A stretch of DNA of 64,000 nt from NCBI RefSeq assembly GCF_033568475.1, contig NC_133120.1, positions 88,492,151 to 88,556,150 on the forward strand, in the 5' to 3' direction. The stretch comes from Henckelia pumila (taxonomy: Eukaryota; Streptophyta; Magnoliopsida; Lamiales; Gesneriaceae). Positions within the stretch are counted from its first letter, which is position 1. Each line of letters opens with the position of its first letter. Shown in pieces: positions 37,706 to 46,993 of the stretch. The notes under the pieces were generated by a model. The model was not told the DNA's origin. It was given only the letters and a program-made list of their open reading frames with translations, and did no database searches. The position numbers and the translations under genes are program-made.

Positions 37706-38398
37706 TCTGGATCTTGAAACATGAGAATCATGGGAAGGTTCGAACAGATTAGGAAAAATATTATTTTAATCTTTTCTTTTTTTTTTACAAAAAATTATAT
37801 ATAAGGAGTTTACCGAGACTAATTAAGTAGATCAAGATTCAAAACAAATACCCACAATGCTCTAAAAGCCATTTCAAGGCAAACACGAGCTGAAGGGTAG
37901 TACATGAATCTGATCTACTTAATATTAACCTCGAACCTTATAAAAATTTTTTAACCTCCTCTTAGATTCCCATAATATCTTAAACCATTACAATACCATG
38001 GTCATTTCGTAGGATAATTATGATCTAGCAAAGAGAATTTAGCCTGTCATTAGGCTAAATTAAATAAGAAAATAGAAATAGACAAAATAAAAAGAGAAAT
38101 ACTTACAAAGATTGTAAACAGAAACCTCAAGCTTTTATTTTCTGAAAGGCTTTTATTACAAGAGAGAGAGAGAGAGAAAAAGGGAGAAGATAGAGAGGCG
38201 AGCAAACTCCAGCGTGCCCCCAAACTTACAAAATATACCTATAAATAGGAAGAGCCGGACATCAACCCCGGATTCCAAGCTAAACTTATAAAACTACTTT
38301 TATTAAAATAATAAAAAGATGCATTATTACATCTTGAATAACTTCCGCCAAACTTTATAAAAGTTGATAGTGATATATTATCTAATAGGATTCCTTTT
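37706..38398 (-). promoter_or_regulatory. EPRV-B2 intergenic region, promoter and leader (3' end of the unit)
   Basis: About 693 bases after the B2 ORF3 stop, three longer than the B1 leader through small tract-length differences. TATA box near 38,238-38,245, CT tract near 38,161-38,176 and poly(A) signals are present on the minus strand. The primer site is lost because the leader is joined at its final ATG to the ORF3 fragment at 37,289-37,705. Confidence 0.8.
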
Positions 38399-39820
38399 TC
38401 ATCCAATCTTGGACTTTAGCGATGCTTTTAATTTTTCAAAAGTTTCATCAATTTGATTTTCTTCAAGATCATCATCTTCGGGATCCTGTCCATCTTGCAT
38501 ATGCATTAATTTGATAAACTGATTGTGGCTGTCAGTTGAAGTCATGGACTGATCAGATTTTGTATCAGTATTACCAATATTTTTAAACAAATCTTTTTTC
38601 ATTTCTTCAACATATAAGTCGATCATTTGTTCTTTTGAGTAGATTTCTTGATATTTCTGAGTGATAATTTTGAAGGGACTTATCACATCAGATTGTTTTC
38701 CCTTCTCCTGTTGTGCAAAATCATTCTTGTATTGAGAGATATTTTCTTCCATTTTTTGTAATATCTCTATGCCATGTGGTTTTCCAGTTTCAGGATCATT
38801 TCTGAGCAATTTTTCCCAAAACTTTGATAAACTCTTCCTCCATAAGCAAGGAATTCCATGATCATTATAACCAAATTCTGGTTGCCATTTCCAGATCCAT
38901 GGGATACCGAATTCAATAAAGAAATTGCAGGATAAATTATTGTTGACCCAATTTGTAGTCATGTTCTGTATAACTCTTGGAGAGAATCTGATCCAATCTT
39001 CAAAGTAATTTTTGAATTCTTCAGGTAAAATTTTTGATGAAGGCCCAAAGAATTGCCACCAGTGTATGAACCAGTTGGGAATATTATCATGTGAATTATT
39101 TTCACATATTTTCAAGAACCAAGAATGTTTTCTTTTTGAATTTTCATAGAATAGAGTTGTATAAAAACTCTGTATATAATCCCAGTAGTTATATTTAAAA
39201 GTAATTTGTTTTTGAGTAGAATAGAATTCTTTTTCTGCTAGTGGAGAAATTCCCCATTCTTCAATAGAAATAATTTTCTTAATAATAAATTTGGAAAAGT
39301 TATAACTTTCCGTTTGCTGAGTATTACTCTGAAAATGGGTAATTTCCACCGTTTTTGTAGAAATTAAGAGGGTTTCATAATATCCTCTTGGCTTATAAGC
39401 ACCATGAACATATGATGTATGTGATAGATATCTATCCATGATAATCCAAGGAGTATTTTTCCATTGTTCATCTTTTTCTTCTACAAGAAGAATGATTTCT
39501 CTATTTTTATTCTCAGTATATAATACTGAATCATTTTCATTTTCTTTTGCAATATTTGCATAAGATTCTTCAGAATCAGGAATTACCTTATTCTTACCTT
39601 TTTGTTTTAAGAATTCTTGAAATTCATCATATAAAGGATCATTTTTTTGGATAGTATTACTATCAGAAGAACTAGAAATTTGTTGGCCTATGAGGCGTTG
39701 ATTTCCAAATTGAGCTATCAGCCTTGGAGCATTGGCAATATAATTTGGGGGTTTTCCTCTTCCTCCTCTTCCTCTATAAGAGGAAAATTCACCACGACCC
39801 CTATTCATTCCTGCCATCAT
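38399..39820 (-). CDS. EPRV-B2 ORF3, 473-aa protein of unknown function, intact
   Basis: The first ATG is at 39,820; the open frame upstream to 39,835 has no earlier ATG. The start overlaps the ORF2 end by 20 bases in another frame. The N terminus is an Arg/Gly-rich motif (GRGEFSSYRGRGGRGK), which often binds RNA. The core is Trp/Phe/Tyr-rich (EEWGISPLAEKEFY, NWFIHWWQFFGPSSKIL, GIPWIWKWQPEFGY). The C terminus is acidic (DPEDDDLEENQIDETFEKL). Position after the polymerase and before the promoter is where caulimoviruses encode the transactivator, but I see no motif of that family. Proteins with this Trp-rich core occur in other plant endogenous pararetroviruses, from memory; function unknown. 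Confidence 0.8.
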   Translation of the reverse strand: MMAGMNRGRGEFSSYRGRGGRGKPPNYIANAPRLIAQFGNQRLIGQQISSSSDSNTIQKNDPLYDEFQEFLKQKGKNKVIPDSEESYANIAKENENDSVLYTENKNREIILLVEEKDEQWKNTPWIIMDRYLSHTSYVHGAYKPRGYYETLLISTKTVEITHFQSNTQQTESYNFSKFIIKKIISIEEWGISPLAEKEFYSTQKQITFKYNYWDYIQSFYTTLFYENSKRKHSWFLKICENNSHDNIPNWFIHWWQFFGPSSKILPEEFKNYFEDWIRFSPRVIQNMTTNWVNNNLSCNFFIEFGIPWIWKWQPEFGYNDHGIPCLWRKSLSKFWEKLLRNDPETGKPHGIEILQKMEENISQYKNDFAQQEKGKQSDVISPFKIITQKYQEIYSKEQMIDLYVEEMKKDLFKNIGNTDTKSDQSMTSTDSHNQFIKLMHMQDGQDPEDDDLEENQIDETFEKLKASLKSKIG

Positions 39821-42800
39821 TAGATAAATATTCACGGGTTAAGAAATCAGGAAGATAATTTTCTTCTCCTTTTTTATAAATAATTTCAAAATCAAAAGGA
39901 GCTAAATTAGCTTGCCATCTAGCAAACATTTGTTTAGAAACATCATGTTTAAAATCTTTATTAAACATATATTTTGCAGACTTGCAATCTGTTTTAATAA
40001 TGAATTTTTGATTGTAAAGTTCATCCTGAAATTTCAGAATGCATTTGACAATAGAAAGAATTTCTTTTGCAACTGTAGAGTAATTTTTCTGAGCAGAATT
40101 CCACTTCCCTGAATGAAATCTAACAAGATATTCTTCTTTACTTTGGGATTTTAATTGTTTTAAAATACCGCCAAAGCCTATATCAGAAGCATCTGTTTCA
40201 ACAATTTTTTCCCAACTAGGATTAGAAATCATTAAGCAAGGAATATGTTTAATTTTTTCTTTAATTTTCTTGACAGAATTAGTATGCTGATCAGTCCAAG
40301 GGGAAGGATTTTTCTTAAGTCTATCATATAAGATAGCAGTATCATTGGCTAAATTTTTAATATAGGCAGATATATAATTTAAACTACCTAAAAATCTTTG
40401 TAATTGAGTCTTATCAGTAATAATATCTGGAAATTTATTACCAAATTCTATACTTCTTTGAATAGGAATAATATTACCTTTATCAATATTATGACCTAAA
40501 AATTTAATATTGGTTTGAAACAAAACCATTTTGGGTTTAGAAATAACTAATCCATTTTGAATAATAAGAGTTTTAAATATGTTTAAATGTTTAAAATGAG
40601 TTTCAATATTTTTTGAGAATATAAGAATATCATCTATGTAAACAATAATAAAGTCACTATAAGGGGTAAAGATATCATTCATAATCTGCTGAAATTCTGA
40701 AGGAGCATTCTTCAGACCAAAAGGCATAACATTCCATTCATAATGTCCTATCGGAACATTAAAAGCAGTTTTATATCTATCATCCTTATTAATTTGGATC
40801 TGCCAAAATCCTGACTTTAAATCAAATTTAGAAAATATTAAGGCATGTAAAAGTCTATCAAGAAGATCTTTTTTATTAGGAATAGGATGCCTAATCCATT
40901 TTAAAACTTTATTTAAAGGTTTATAATTTATTACTAGACGAGGAACACCTCTTTCAATCTCAGAATGTTTATTGACATAAAAAGCAGTACAAGACCAAGG
41001 AGATTGAGAAGGAGTTATTAACTTTTTATCTAGAAGAGATTGAATTTCTTTCTTACATAAATCTAAATATTCAAAATTCATCTGACAAGGTCTTGCCTTG
41101 GTAGGAATATTCTTTTCATCAAAACTTTCTTCATAAGGAAGAGAAACAATGTGTTTCTTACGATTCCAAAAAGCATTGGGAAAATCATTACAAATTTCTA
41201 AAGAGAATTGGTTATGAAGCAATTTAATTTTATCTTGTAGTTTATGATTTTTCAAAGTATCATCAATAGTTAAAGAATTTATCTCTTCTTTTAAAGAATT
41301 AATATGAAAGATTTTTCTATCAATATGATCTTGAATAGAATTTAAAATTTTTAAATAAGGTTTAGTAATAAACTGAAAGTGAATATTCTTACCTTCATAA
41401 GTACCAATTATACCTGTAGGATTTATAGAAATAATAGGATAGATTTTATAAAGAAAAGGTAAACCAAGAATGATTTGGGTAGAAAGGTTTTTTATTAAGA
41501 AGAAACTTGTTTGAATACAAGTCTTATTTTTACAAATATAGGCTTTTGGTAATTTATAATTAACCTGTAATTTTTCACCTCCTGCATGAGAAAGAGAATG
41601 TGAAGTTTTATGAAAATATTTTGAAGGTATTATTCCTTCTTGAATAACATTTAAATCTGCTCCACTATCAATTAAGGCAATAAAGTCTTTTTTATAATTA
41701 TTATCAATTAATAAGGTTATTTTTGTATACCACTTTTGAGATTTTATTTTACTAAGAACAGATAAATGTTGTTCTTGGTCTGAAACATTATTAGAACTAT
41801 TTTCTAACTCAGGCATTTCTAAATCAGAAATCCTTCTATTAAAACGAATATTCTCATGTTGTAAAATAACAACTTGCTGTTTAAGTTGATCAATTTCAAT
41901 TTTTAAATTATCTAAAGTTACAGGAGTATTAACACTGTGTTTTTCTTTTAAAAGTTTTCTTATTTCTTTTAAAGAATAAGTCTGATCATTTTTCAAAAGA
42001 TCAGTATAACTAGTAGAAGTTTTGTTATCAATATGATCAATTATAGAAGTACGAAGATTAGGATCTTTAATTAATTTTAAAAATTCAATAATTTTATCAT
42101 CAGATAAAACATTAATACTTAAATCTTCAAATTGAGATTTTAACTTATAAAATTCATCATTATCATCATCATTGTTACTAATATAATTGCAACAATTAGA
42201 AGACTGACCTTGAATGCAATTATCACAATCTTCTGAAGAATTTAAAGAATCATTATCAAGATTAATAATATCATCAGTATCTGGACTAGAATCAGAAGTA
42301 TGAGAATCTTCAGAATAATTTTTCATGACAATTTCATATAAAGTATTTTTAATATCATCAGAGATATCAAGAGATTTAATTTTCTCCTTAGCCCAACATT
42401 GATTAGCATAATGACCAGGTCTACCACATTTATGACAAGTAATTAAAGGCTTTTTATCCTTATCTTTTTTCCAAAATTGTCTTTTCTTCGCATCTTTTTT
42501 AGTATTCCGAAATTCTTTTCGTTTTTGTTTTTTCAATATTTGTCTTTCAGACAAATGTCTCTTCTTATGAGGTTTATCTAAAGATTTATGAATTTTCTTC
42601 TTGGGTATATCAATCCCAAATTGATCACAGAAATGACCAAGCTGTTTTCTTTCAAAAATATTTTGTCTTTTTAACTGATTATTTAATTTTAAATCATTAC
42701 ATAAAGATAATCCTTCCTGAATACAAGTACTTATTAAGTTACCATAAGTATAATTATCATACTGAATAGAAATATTATCTTTACGAAGAATTTTTCTAAC

Positions 42801-44126
42801 TCTTTCAGCAAAGAGATGAGGAAGACCATCAATAAATTTGGCTTTCCATTGATTGTTATTACAATCCGGTAATTCATAAATTCTAGAAAGAAAAGTATCT
42901 TTATACCATCTGAAATCAGTAAGAGTCTTACATTTCATATTACTCAGAAGAGTTCTAATATTTTCACTATTATCAGTAAAACGACCAGTAAAATGTTCAA
43001 TAATAGTCATTATAAGACTATAAACAACATTTTCAGTTTGATTATTATTCTCTATTTTAATAGAATCATAAATATCATTTTTCTGTTGTTGAGATAAATA
43101 ATTATCCCACCAACCTTTAAGTTGGCCTGTAAAACCAGAAATAAGCATTTTTGCTATATTCTTATCAGTATTACCAGCACTTTTACAAACAGTACTATAC
43201 ATAAGCATTCTATGAGCAAGATTATAAATCTGCTTATCTGTTAAACTATCAGCATTCCATTCATAAATGCTTTTCCCATTATAACTATTTGTTATAATGT
43301 ACTCTTGTTCTTCATTAAGAACATCCAAAGGAGTAGGACGAGAATAGTAGTAACGATTTTGAGTTGGCCTATCAGCCCATTTCATTTTTTGAATTTTATC
43401 TGTATCATCATCATCAGTATTATTATTACTAAATGATTCATTATTATTAATAACAGAAATATTCATATTTTTAAATTTTTCTGATAAAATTTTTTCAAAT
43501 TCAGAAACAGAAGATTTAAATTTAAAATCTTGTATTTCTGGGGGAGATTGGATAGAAGAAGAAGCTATGGAAACTATATTTCTATCTTTCTTTTCTTCAA
43601 TGTGAACATTAGGCTTGATCTGTTGTATGGCTAATAAAATATTATCGATATTCTTTTTTAAAGAAGTCAATTCTTCTCCTAAAAGAATAAGATATAAATT
43701 AGTATAATTTTGCTTTTCAAAAAGTTGATTAATATGATTGATAATAACAGACAACATATCATCCTCAAATATTTTTGAAAACGCATTAAAATTTAAAACT
43801 TTTTCATTCTTTTCTATTTGAAAAGAATTCTGTGGAGGATACACAGATTTTTGAATATTTCCAGAAGAAAGTTTATAATTTCTTTCTATAACAGAAATAT
43901 AATCAACAAGAAAGATTTTTATAAACCAGGGAACAAAATAAATCATTTTATTTTTTTCTGCACAATCTTTATAAAAAGTATTAATTATATATTCAAATTC
44001 TTTTTTGGAAAAACTCTTAAAATACCATTTTCTAAAAGATTTCCATTTATGATCACAGAATTCTTTATTAATCTGAGCTCTTGCTCTAGATCCTTTACTG
44101 AAATCTATTTTGATTGTACTATCCAT
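39801..44126 (-). CDS. EPRV-B2 ORF2 polyprotein (capsid, protease, reverse transcriptase, RNase H), intact 1441 aa
   Basis: Residue positions approximate. 1-300: N-terminal region with acidic Asn/Asp block. 330-500: capsid-like domain (GFTGQLKGWWDNYL, helical). 520-560: Lys/Arg-rich block. 563-577: zinc knuckle CHKCGRPGHYANQC. 600-660: acidic Ser/Asp/Asn. 737-771: coiled coil (LKIEIDQLKQQVVILQHENI). 820-824: protease DSGAD. 1,040-1,250: reverse transcriptase with FDLKSGFWQI and YIDD at 1,163-1,166. 1,311-1,430: RNase H with ETDASDIGFGG. No integrase, so any replication would be by the pararetroviral route. The ATG directly follows the ORF1 stop, suggesting reinitiation or coupled translation. 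All catalytic signatures are present and there is no stop. Confidence 0.92.
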   Translation of the reverse strand: MDSTIKIDFSKGSRARAQINKEFCDHKWKSFRKWYFKSFSKKEFEYIINTFYKDCAEKNKMIYFVPWFIKIFLVDYISVIERNYKLSSGNIQKSVYPPQNSFQIEKNEKVLNFNAFSKIFEDDMLSVIINHINQLFEKQNYTNLYLILLGEELTSLKKNIDNILLAIQQIKPNVHIEEKKDRNIVSIASSSIQSPPEIQDFKFKSSVSEFEKILSEKFKNMNISVINNNESFSNNNTDDDDTDKIQKMKWADRPTQNRYYYSRPTPLDVLNEEQEYIITNSYNGKSIYEWNADSLTDKQIYNLAHRMLMYSTVCKSAGNTDKNIAKMLISGFTGQLKGWWDNYLSQQQKNDIYDSIKIENNNQTENVVYSLIMTIIEHFTGRFTDNSENIRTLLSNMKCKTLTDFRWYKDTFLSRIYELPDCNNNQWKAKFIDGLPHLFAERVRKILRKDNISIQYDNYTYGNLISTCIQEGLSLCNDLKLNNQLKRQNIFERKQLGHFCDQFGIDIPKKKIHKSLDKPHKKRHLSERQILKKQKRKEFRNTKKDAKKRQFWKKDKDKKPLITCHKCGRPGHYANQCWAKEKIKSLDISDDIKNTLYEIVMKNYSEDSHTSDSSPDTDDIINLDNDSLNSSEDCDNCIQGQSSNCCNYISNNDDDNDEFYKLKSQFEDLSINVLSDDKIIEFLKLIKDPNLRTSIIDHIDNKTSTSYTDLLKNDQTYSLKEIRKLLKEKHSVNTPVTLDNLKIEIDQLKQQVVILQHENIRFNRRISDLEMPELENSSNNVSDQEQHLSVLSKIKSQKWYTKITLLIDNNYKKDFIALIDSGADLNVIQEGIIPSKYFHKTSHSLSHAGGEKLQVNYKLPKAYICKNKTCIQTSFFLIKNLSTQIILGLPFLYKIYPIISINPTGIIGTYEGKNIHFQFITKPYLKILNSIQDHIDRKIFHINSLKEEINSLTIDDTLKNHKLQDKIKLLHNQFSLEICNDFPNAFWNRKKHIVSLPYEESFDEKNIPTKARPCQMNFEYLDLCKKEIQSLLDKKLITPSQSPWSCTAFYVNKHSEIERGVPRLVINYKPLNKVLKWIRHPIPNKKDLLDRLLHALIFSKFDLKSGFWQIQINKDDRYKTAFNVPIGHYEWNVMPFGLKNAPSEFQQIMNDIFTPYSDFIIVYIDDILIFSKNIETHFKHLNIFKTLIIQNGLVISKPKMVLFQTNIKFLGHNIDKGNIIPIQRSIEFGNKFPDIITDKTQLQRFLGSLNYISAYIKNLANDTAILYDRLKKNPSPWTDQHTNSVKKIKEKIKHIPCLMISNPSWEKIVETDASDIGFGGILKQLKSQSKEEYLVRFHSGKWNSAQKNYSTVAKEILSIVKCILKFQDELYNQKFIIKTDCKSAKYMFNKDFKHDVSKQMFARWQANLAPFDFEIIYKKGEENYLPDFLTREYLSNDGRNE

Positions 44127-45227
44127 TTAAACAAAATTCATTTCTGAGATAGTATCTGAATCTGTAATGTTCTGGACATTTCCATGAACAATATTATTTC
44201 TGTTTATAATAACCTCTTCAATATTTTTATTTTTAGAGAAATCAGATCTATCTTCTTCTCGAATTTGAGAAGTAGAAGCTCTAGAAGATTGAGGAATATC
44301 AATTATATAATCTAGAGGAGAAATATAAGATCTAACAGATTGAGATCTAGTAATAGGCAAATAATTTTTATTTTGAAATTGTATATTAACAGATCCTTCA
44401 TTAGTCTGTATTACTTGTTGTAAATCCATATTCAAAATAGGATTTCTAGGAATAGAATTTTCAAAAGTCCACTTTGATGGAAAGTCTATTTCTTCCCATT
44501 TAATAGATCTACGTGTAGTTATTTTAGATTTATTGAAATTAGTCTCAATAAGAACAGTTTCATTTTTCTTTTTGTCAATTCTTTTACACATCGGATTCAA
44601 AGTATAAAGAGGTTTATAATAAATACGATAACAAATACATATGACTTCTGTTCCAACAGAATAATTATAACCATGAGTCTTAACATTTAATGTTAAAGAA
44701 TCTAAAATATTTATATCAGTTAATGATAGAGAAAGATTTGGATACACATCAAAATAAACTGGACCATGAGCCAGACTGGATTCAATTATTCCGATTAAAG
44801 ATTGTTTCCAATTTAAATTTCTACCATCTCTTAAAGCTGCAATAAAGCTTTCAGGTAAACCTTCCAAAGTAAGAGGTCTAAAGGCAATTTGTACTAGACC
44901 TATATGAAGAAATTTATAATCTTTAGAAAATGTTAATATATCTTTTTCATTTAATAAATGAATAACCATCTCTTCATTATTAAGAGGAATTGATGACTCA
45001 GTAGTCTTAACAATTTGTTTAAGACCAATTTTTTCAAAGGTTCCTAGTTGATAGACCATTTTAGGTTCTATTTTAGGAATAGTCCATTTATTTAATAAAT
45101 CAAGATTATGAGGAATATCATATTCTTGAGTAATACTGTTTTGAACAGTATTCTTTAAACGAAAAATATTCATTTGAATAAAATATGCTAAATCATAAAT
45201 ATCACTACTCCATGGCTCTGATACCAT
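44127..45227 (-). CDS. EPRV-B2 movement protein (ORF1), intact 366 aa
   Basis: Same protein as B1. The first ATG overlaps the tRNA primer site, so residues 2-5 (VSEP) are fixed by the primer sequence; the next Met is residue 19 (MNIFRL), an alternative start that B4 and B5 retain. The middle contains the 30K-like beta-strand region, the C-terminal third is basic and Ser-rich (ITRSQSVRSY) and likely flexible. Only about 63 bases of leader remain upstream (45,228-45,290), without TATA box, so this copy lacks its own promoter. Confidence 0.88.
   Translation of the reverse strand: MVSEPWSSDIYDLAYFIQMNIFRLKNTVQNSITQEYDIPHNLDLLNKWTIPKIEPKMVYQLGTFEKIGLKQIVKTTESSIPLNNEEMVIHLLNEKDILTFSKDYKFLHIGLVQIAFRPLTLEGLPESFIAALRDGRNLNWKQSLIGIIESSLAHGPVYFDVYPNLSLSLTDINILDSLTLNVKTHGYNYSVGTEVICICYRIYYKPLYTLNPMCKRIDKKKNETVLIETNFNKSKITTRRSIKWEEIDFPSKWTFENSIPRNPILNMDLQQVIQTNEGSVNIQFQNKNYLPITRSQSVRSYISPLDYIIDIPQSSRASTSQIREEDRSDFSKNKNIEEVIINRNNIVHGNVQNITDSDTISEMNFV
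45215..45226 (-). promoter_or_regulatory. EPRV-B2 primer binding site, tRNA-Met
   Basis: TGGTATCAGAGC on the minus strand, the 12 bases paired with initiator tRNA-Met. It begins one base inside the ORF1 start codon. Confidence 0.9.
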
Positions 45228-45290
45228 TCTGGATCTTGAAACATGAGAATCATGGGAAGGTTCGAACAGATTAGGAAAAATATTATTTTA

Positions 45291-45558
45291 GGGATTGATA
45301 TACCCAAGAAGAAAATTGAAGAATTTAAAGAATCATTATCAAGATTAATAATATCATCAGTATCTGGACTAGAATCAGAAGTATGAGAATCTTCAGAATA
45401 ATTTTTCATGACAATTTCATATAAAGTATTTTTAATATCATCAGAGATATCAAGAGATTTAATTTTCTCCTTAGCCCAACATTGATTAGCATAATGACCA
45501 GGTCTACCACATTTATGACAAGTAATTAAAGGCTTTTTATCCTTATCTTTTTTCCAAA
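45291..45558. repeat. Scrambled joint between B2 and B3
   Basis: 45,291-45,317 is a 27-base plus-strand scrap of ORF2 (equivalent to about 60,519-60,545, just before the basic block). 45,318-45,558 is a minus-strand piece of ORF2 covering the acidic region and zinc knuckle. B3 then starts in plus orientation. The joints show no more than one or two shared bases, as expected of end joining. Confidence 0.85.
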
Positions 45559-46993
45559 TTTATTACTAAACCTTATTTAAAAATTTTAAATTCTATTCAA
45601 GATCATATTGATAGAAAAATCTTTCATATTAATTCTTTAAAAGAAGAGATAAATTCTTTAACTATTGATGATACTTTGAAAAATCATAAACTACAAGATA
45701 AAATTAAATTGCTTCATAACCAATTCTCTTTAGAAATTTGTAATGATTTTCCCAATGCTTTTTGGAATCGTAAGAAACACATTGTTTCTCTTCCTTATGA
45801 AGAAAGTTTTGATGAAAAGAATATTCCTACCAAGGCAAGACCTTGTCAGATGAATTTTGAATATTTAGATTTATGTAAGAAAAAAATTCAATCTCTTCTA
45901 GATAAAAAGTTAATAACTCCTTCTCAATCTCCTTGGTCTTGTACTGCTTTTTATGTCAATAAACATTCTGAGATTGAAAGAGGTGTTCCTAGACATCCAA
46001 ATTAATAAGGATGATAGATATAAAACTGCTTTTAATGTTCCGATAGGACATTATGAATGGAATGTTATGCCTTTTGGTCTGAAGAATGCTCCTTCAGAAT
46101 TTCAGCAGATTATGAATGATATCTTTACCCCTTATAGTGACTTTATTATTGTTTACATAGATGATATTCTTATATTCTCAAAAAATATTGAAACTCATTT
46201 TAAACATTTAAACATATTTAAAACTCTTATTATTCAAAATGGATTAGTTATTTCTAAACCCAAAATGGTTTTATTTCAAACCAATATTAAATTTTTAGGT
46301 CATAATATTGATAAAGGTAATATTATTCCTATTCAAAGAAGTATAGAATTTGGTAATAAATTTCCAGATATTATTACTGATAAGACTCAATTACAAAGAT
46401 TTTTAGGTAGTTTAAATTATATATCTGCCTATATTAAAAATTTAGCCAATGATACTGCTATCTTATATGATAGACTTAAGAAAAATCCTTCCCCTTGGAC
46501 TGATCAGCATACTAATTCTGTCAAGAAAATTAAAGAAAAAATTAAACATATTCCTTGCTTAATGATTTCTAATCCTAGTTGGGAAAAAATTGTTGAAACA
46601 GATGCTTCTGATATAGGCTTTGGCGGTATTTTAAAACAATTAAAACCCCAAAGTAAAGAAGAATATCTTGTTAGATTTCATTCAGGGAAGTGGAATTCTG
46701 CTCAGAAAAATTACTCTACAGTTGCAAAAGAAATTCTTTCTATTGTCAAATGCATTCTGAAATTTCAGGATGAACTTTACAATCAAAAATTCATTATTAA
46801 AACAGATTGCAAGTCTGCAAAATATATGTTTAATAAAGATTTTAAACATGATGTTTCTAAACAAATGTTTGCTAGATGGCAAGCTAATTTAGCTCCTTTT
46901 GATTTTGAAATTATTTATAAAAAAGGAGAAGAAAATTATCTTCCTGATTTCTTAACCCGTGAATATTTATCTAATGATGGCAGGAATGAATAG
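45559..46993 (+). pseudogene. EPRV-B3 ORF2 C-terminal half with internal deletion in reverse transcriptase
   Basis: Starts at the sequence after the protease domain (equivalent of 61,765) and runs to the ORF2 stop. About 141 bases (equivalent of 62,198-62,338) are missing near 45,993 and replaced by four filler bases, shifting the frame and removing the RT block with LVINYKPLNK and the catalytic FDLKSG. The remaining YIDD and RNase H regions are open (45,953-46,993). The copy cannot encode a working polymerase. Confidence 0.9.

Noticed and set aside
43818..44147. 109-codon antisense frame repeated over every ORF2 start
   Set aside because: Shadow of the conserved ORF2 N terminus; it moves with ORF2 and has no independent support.
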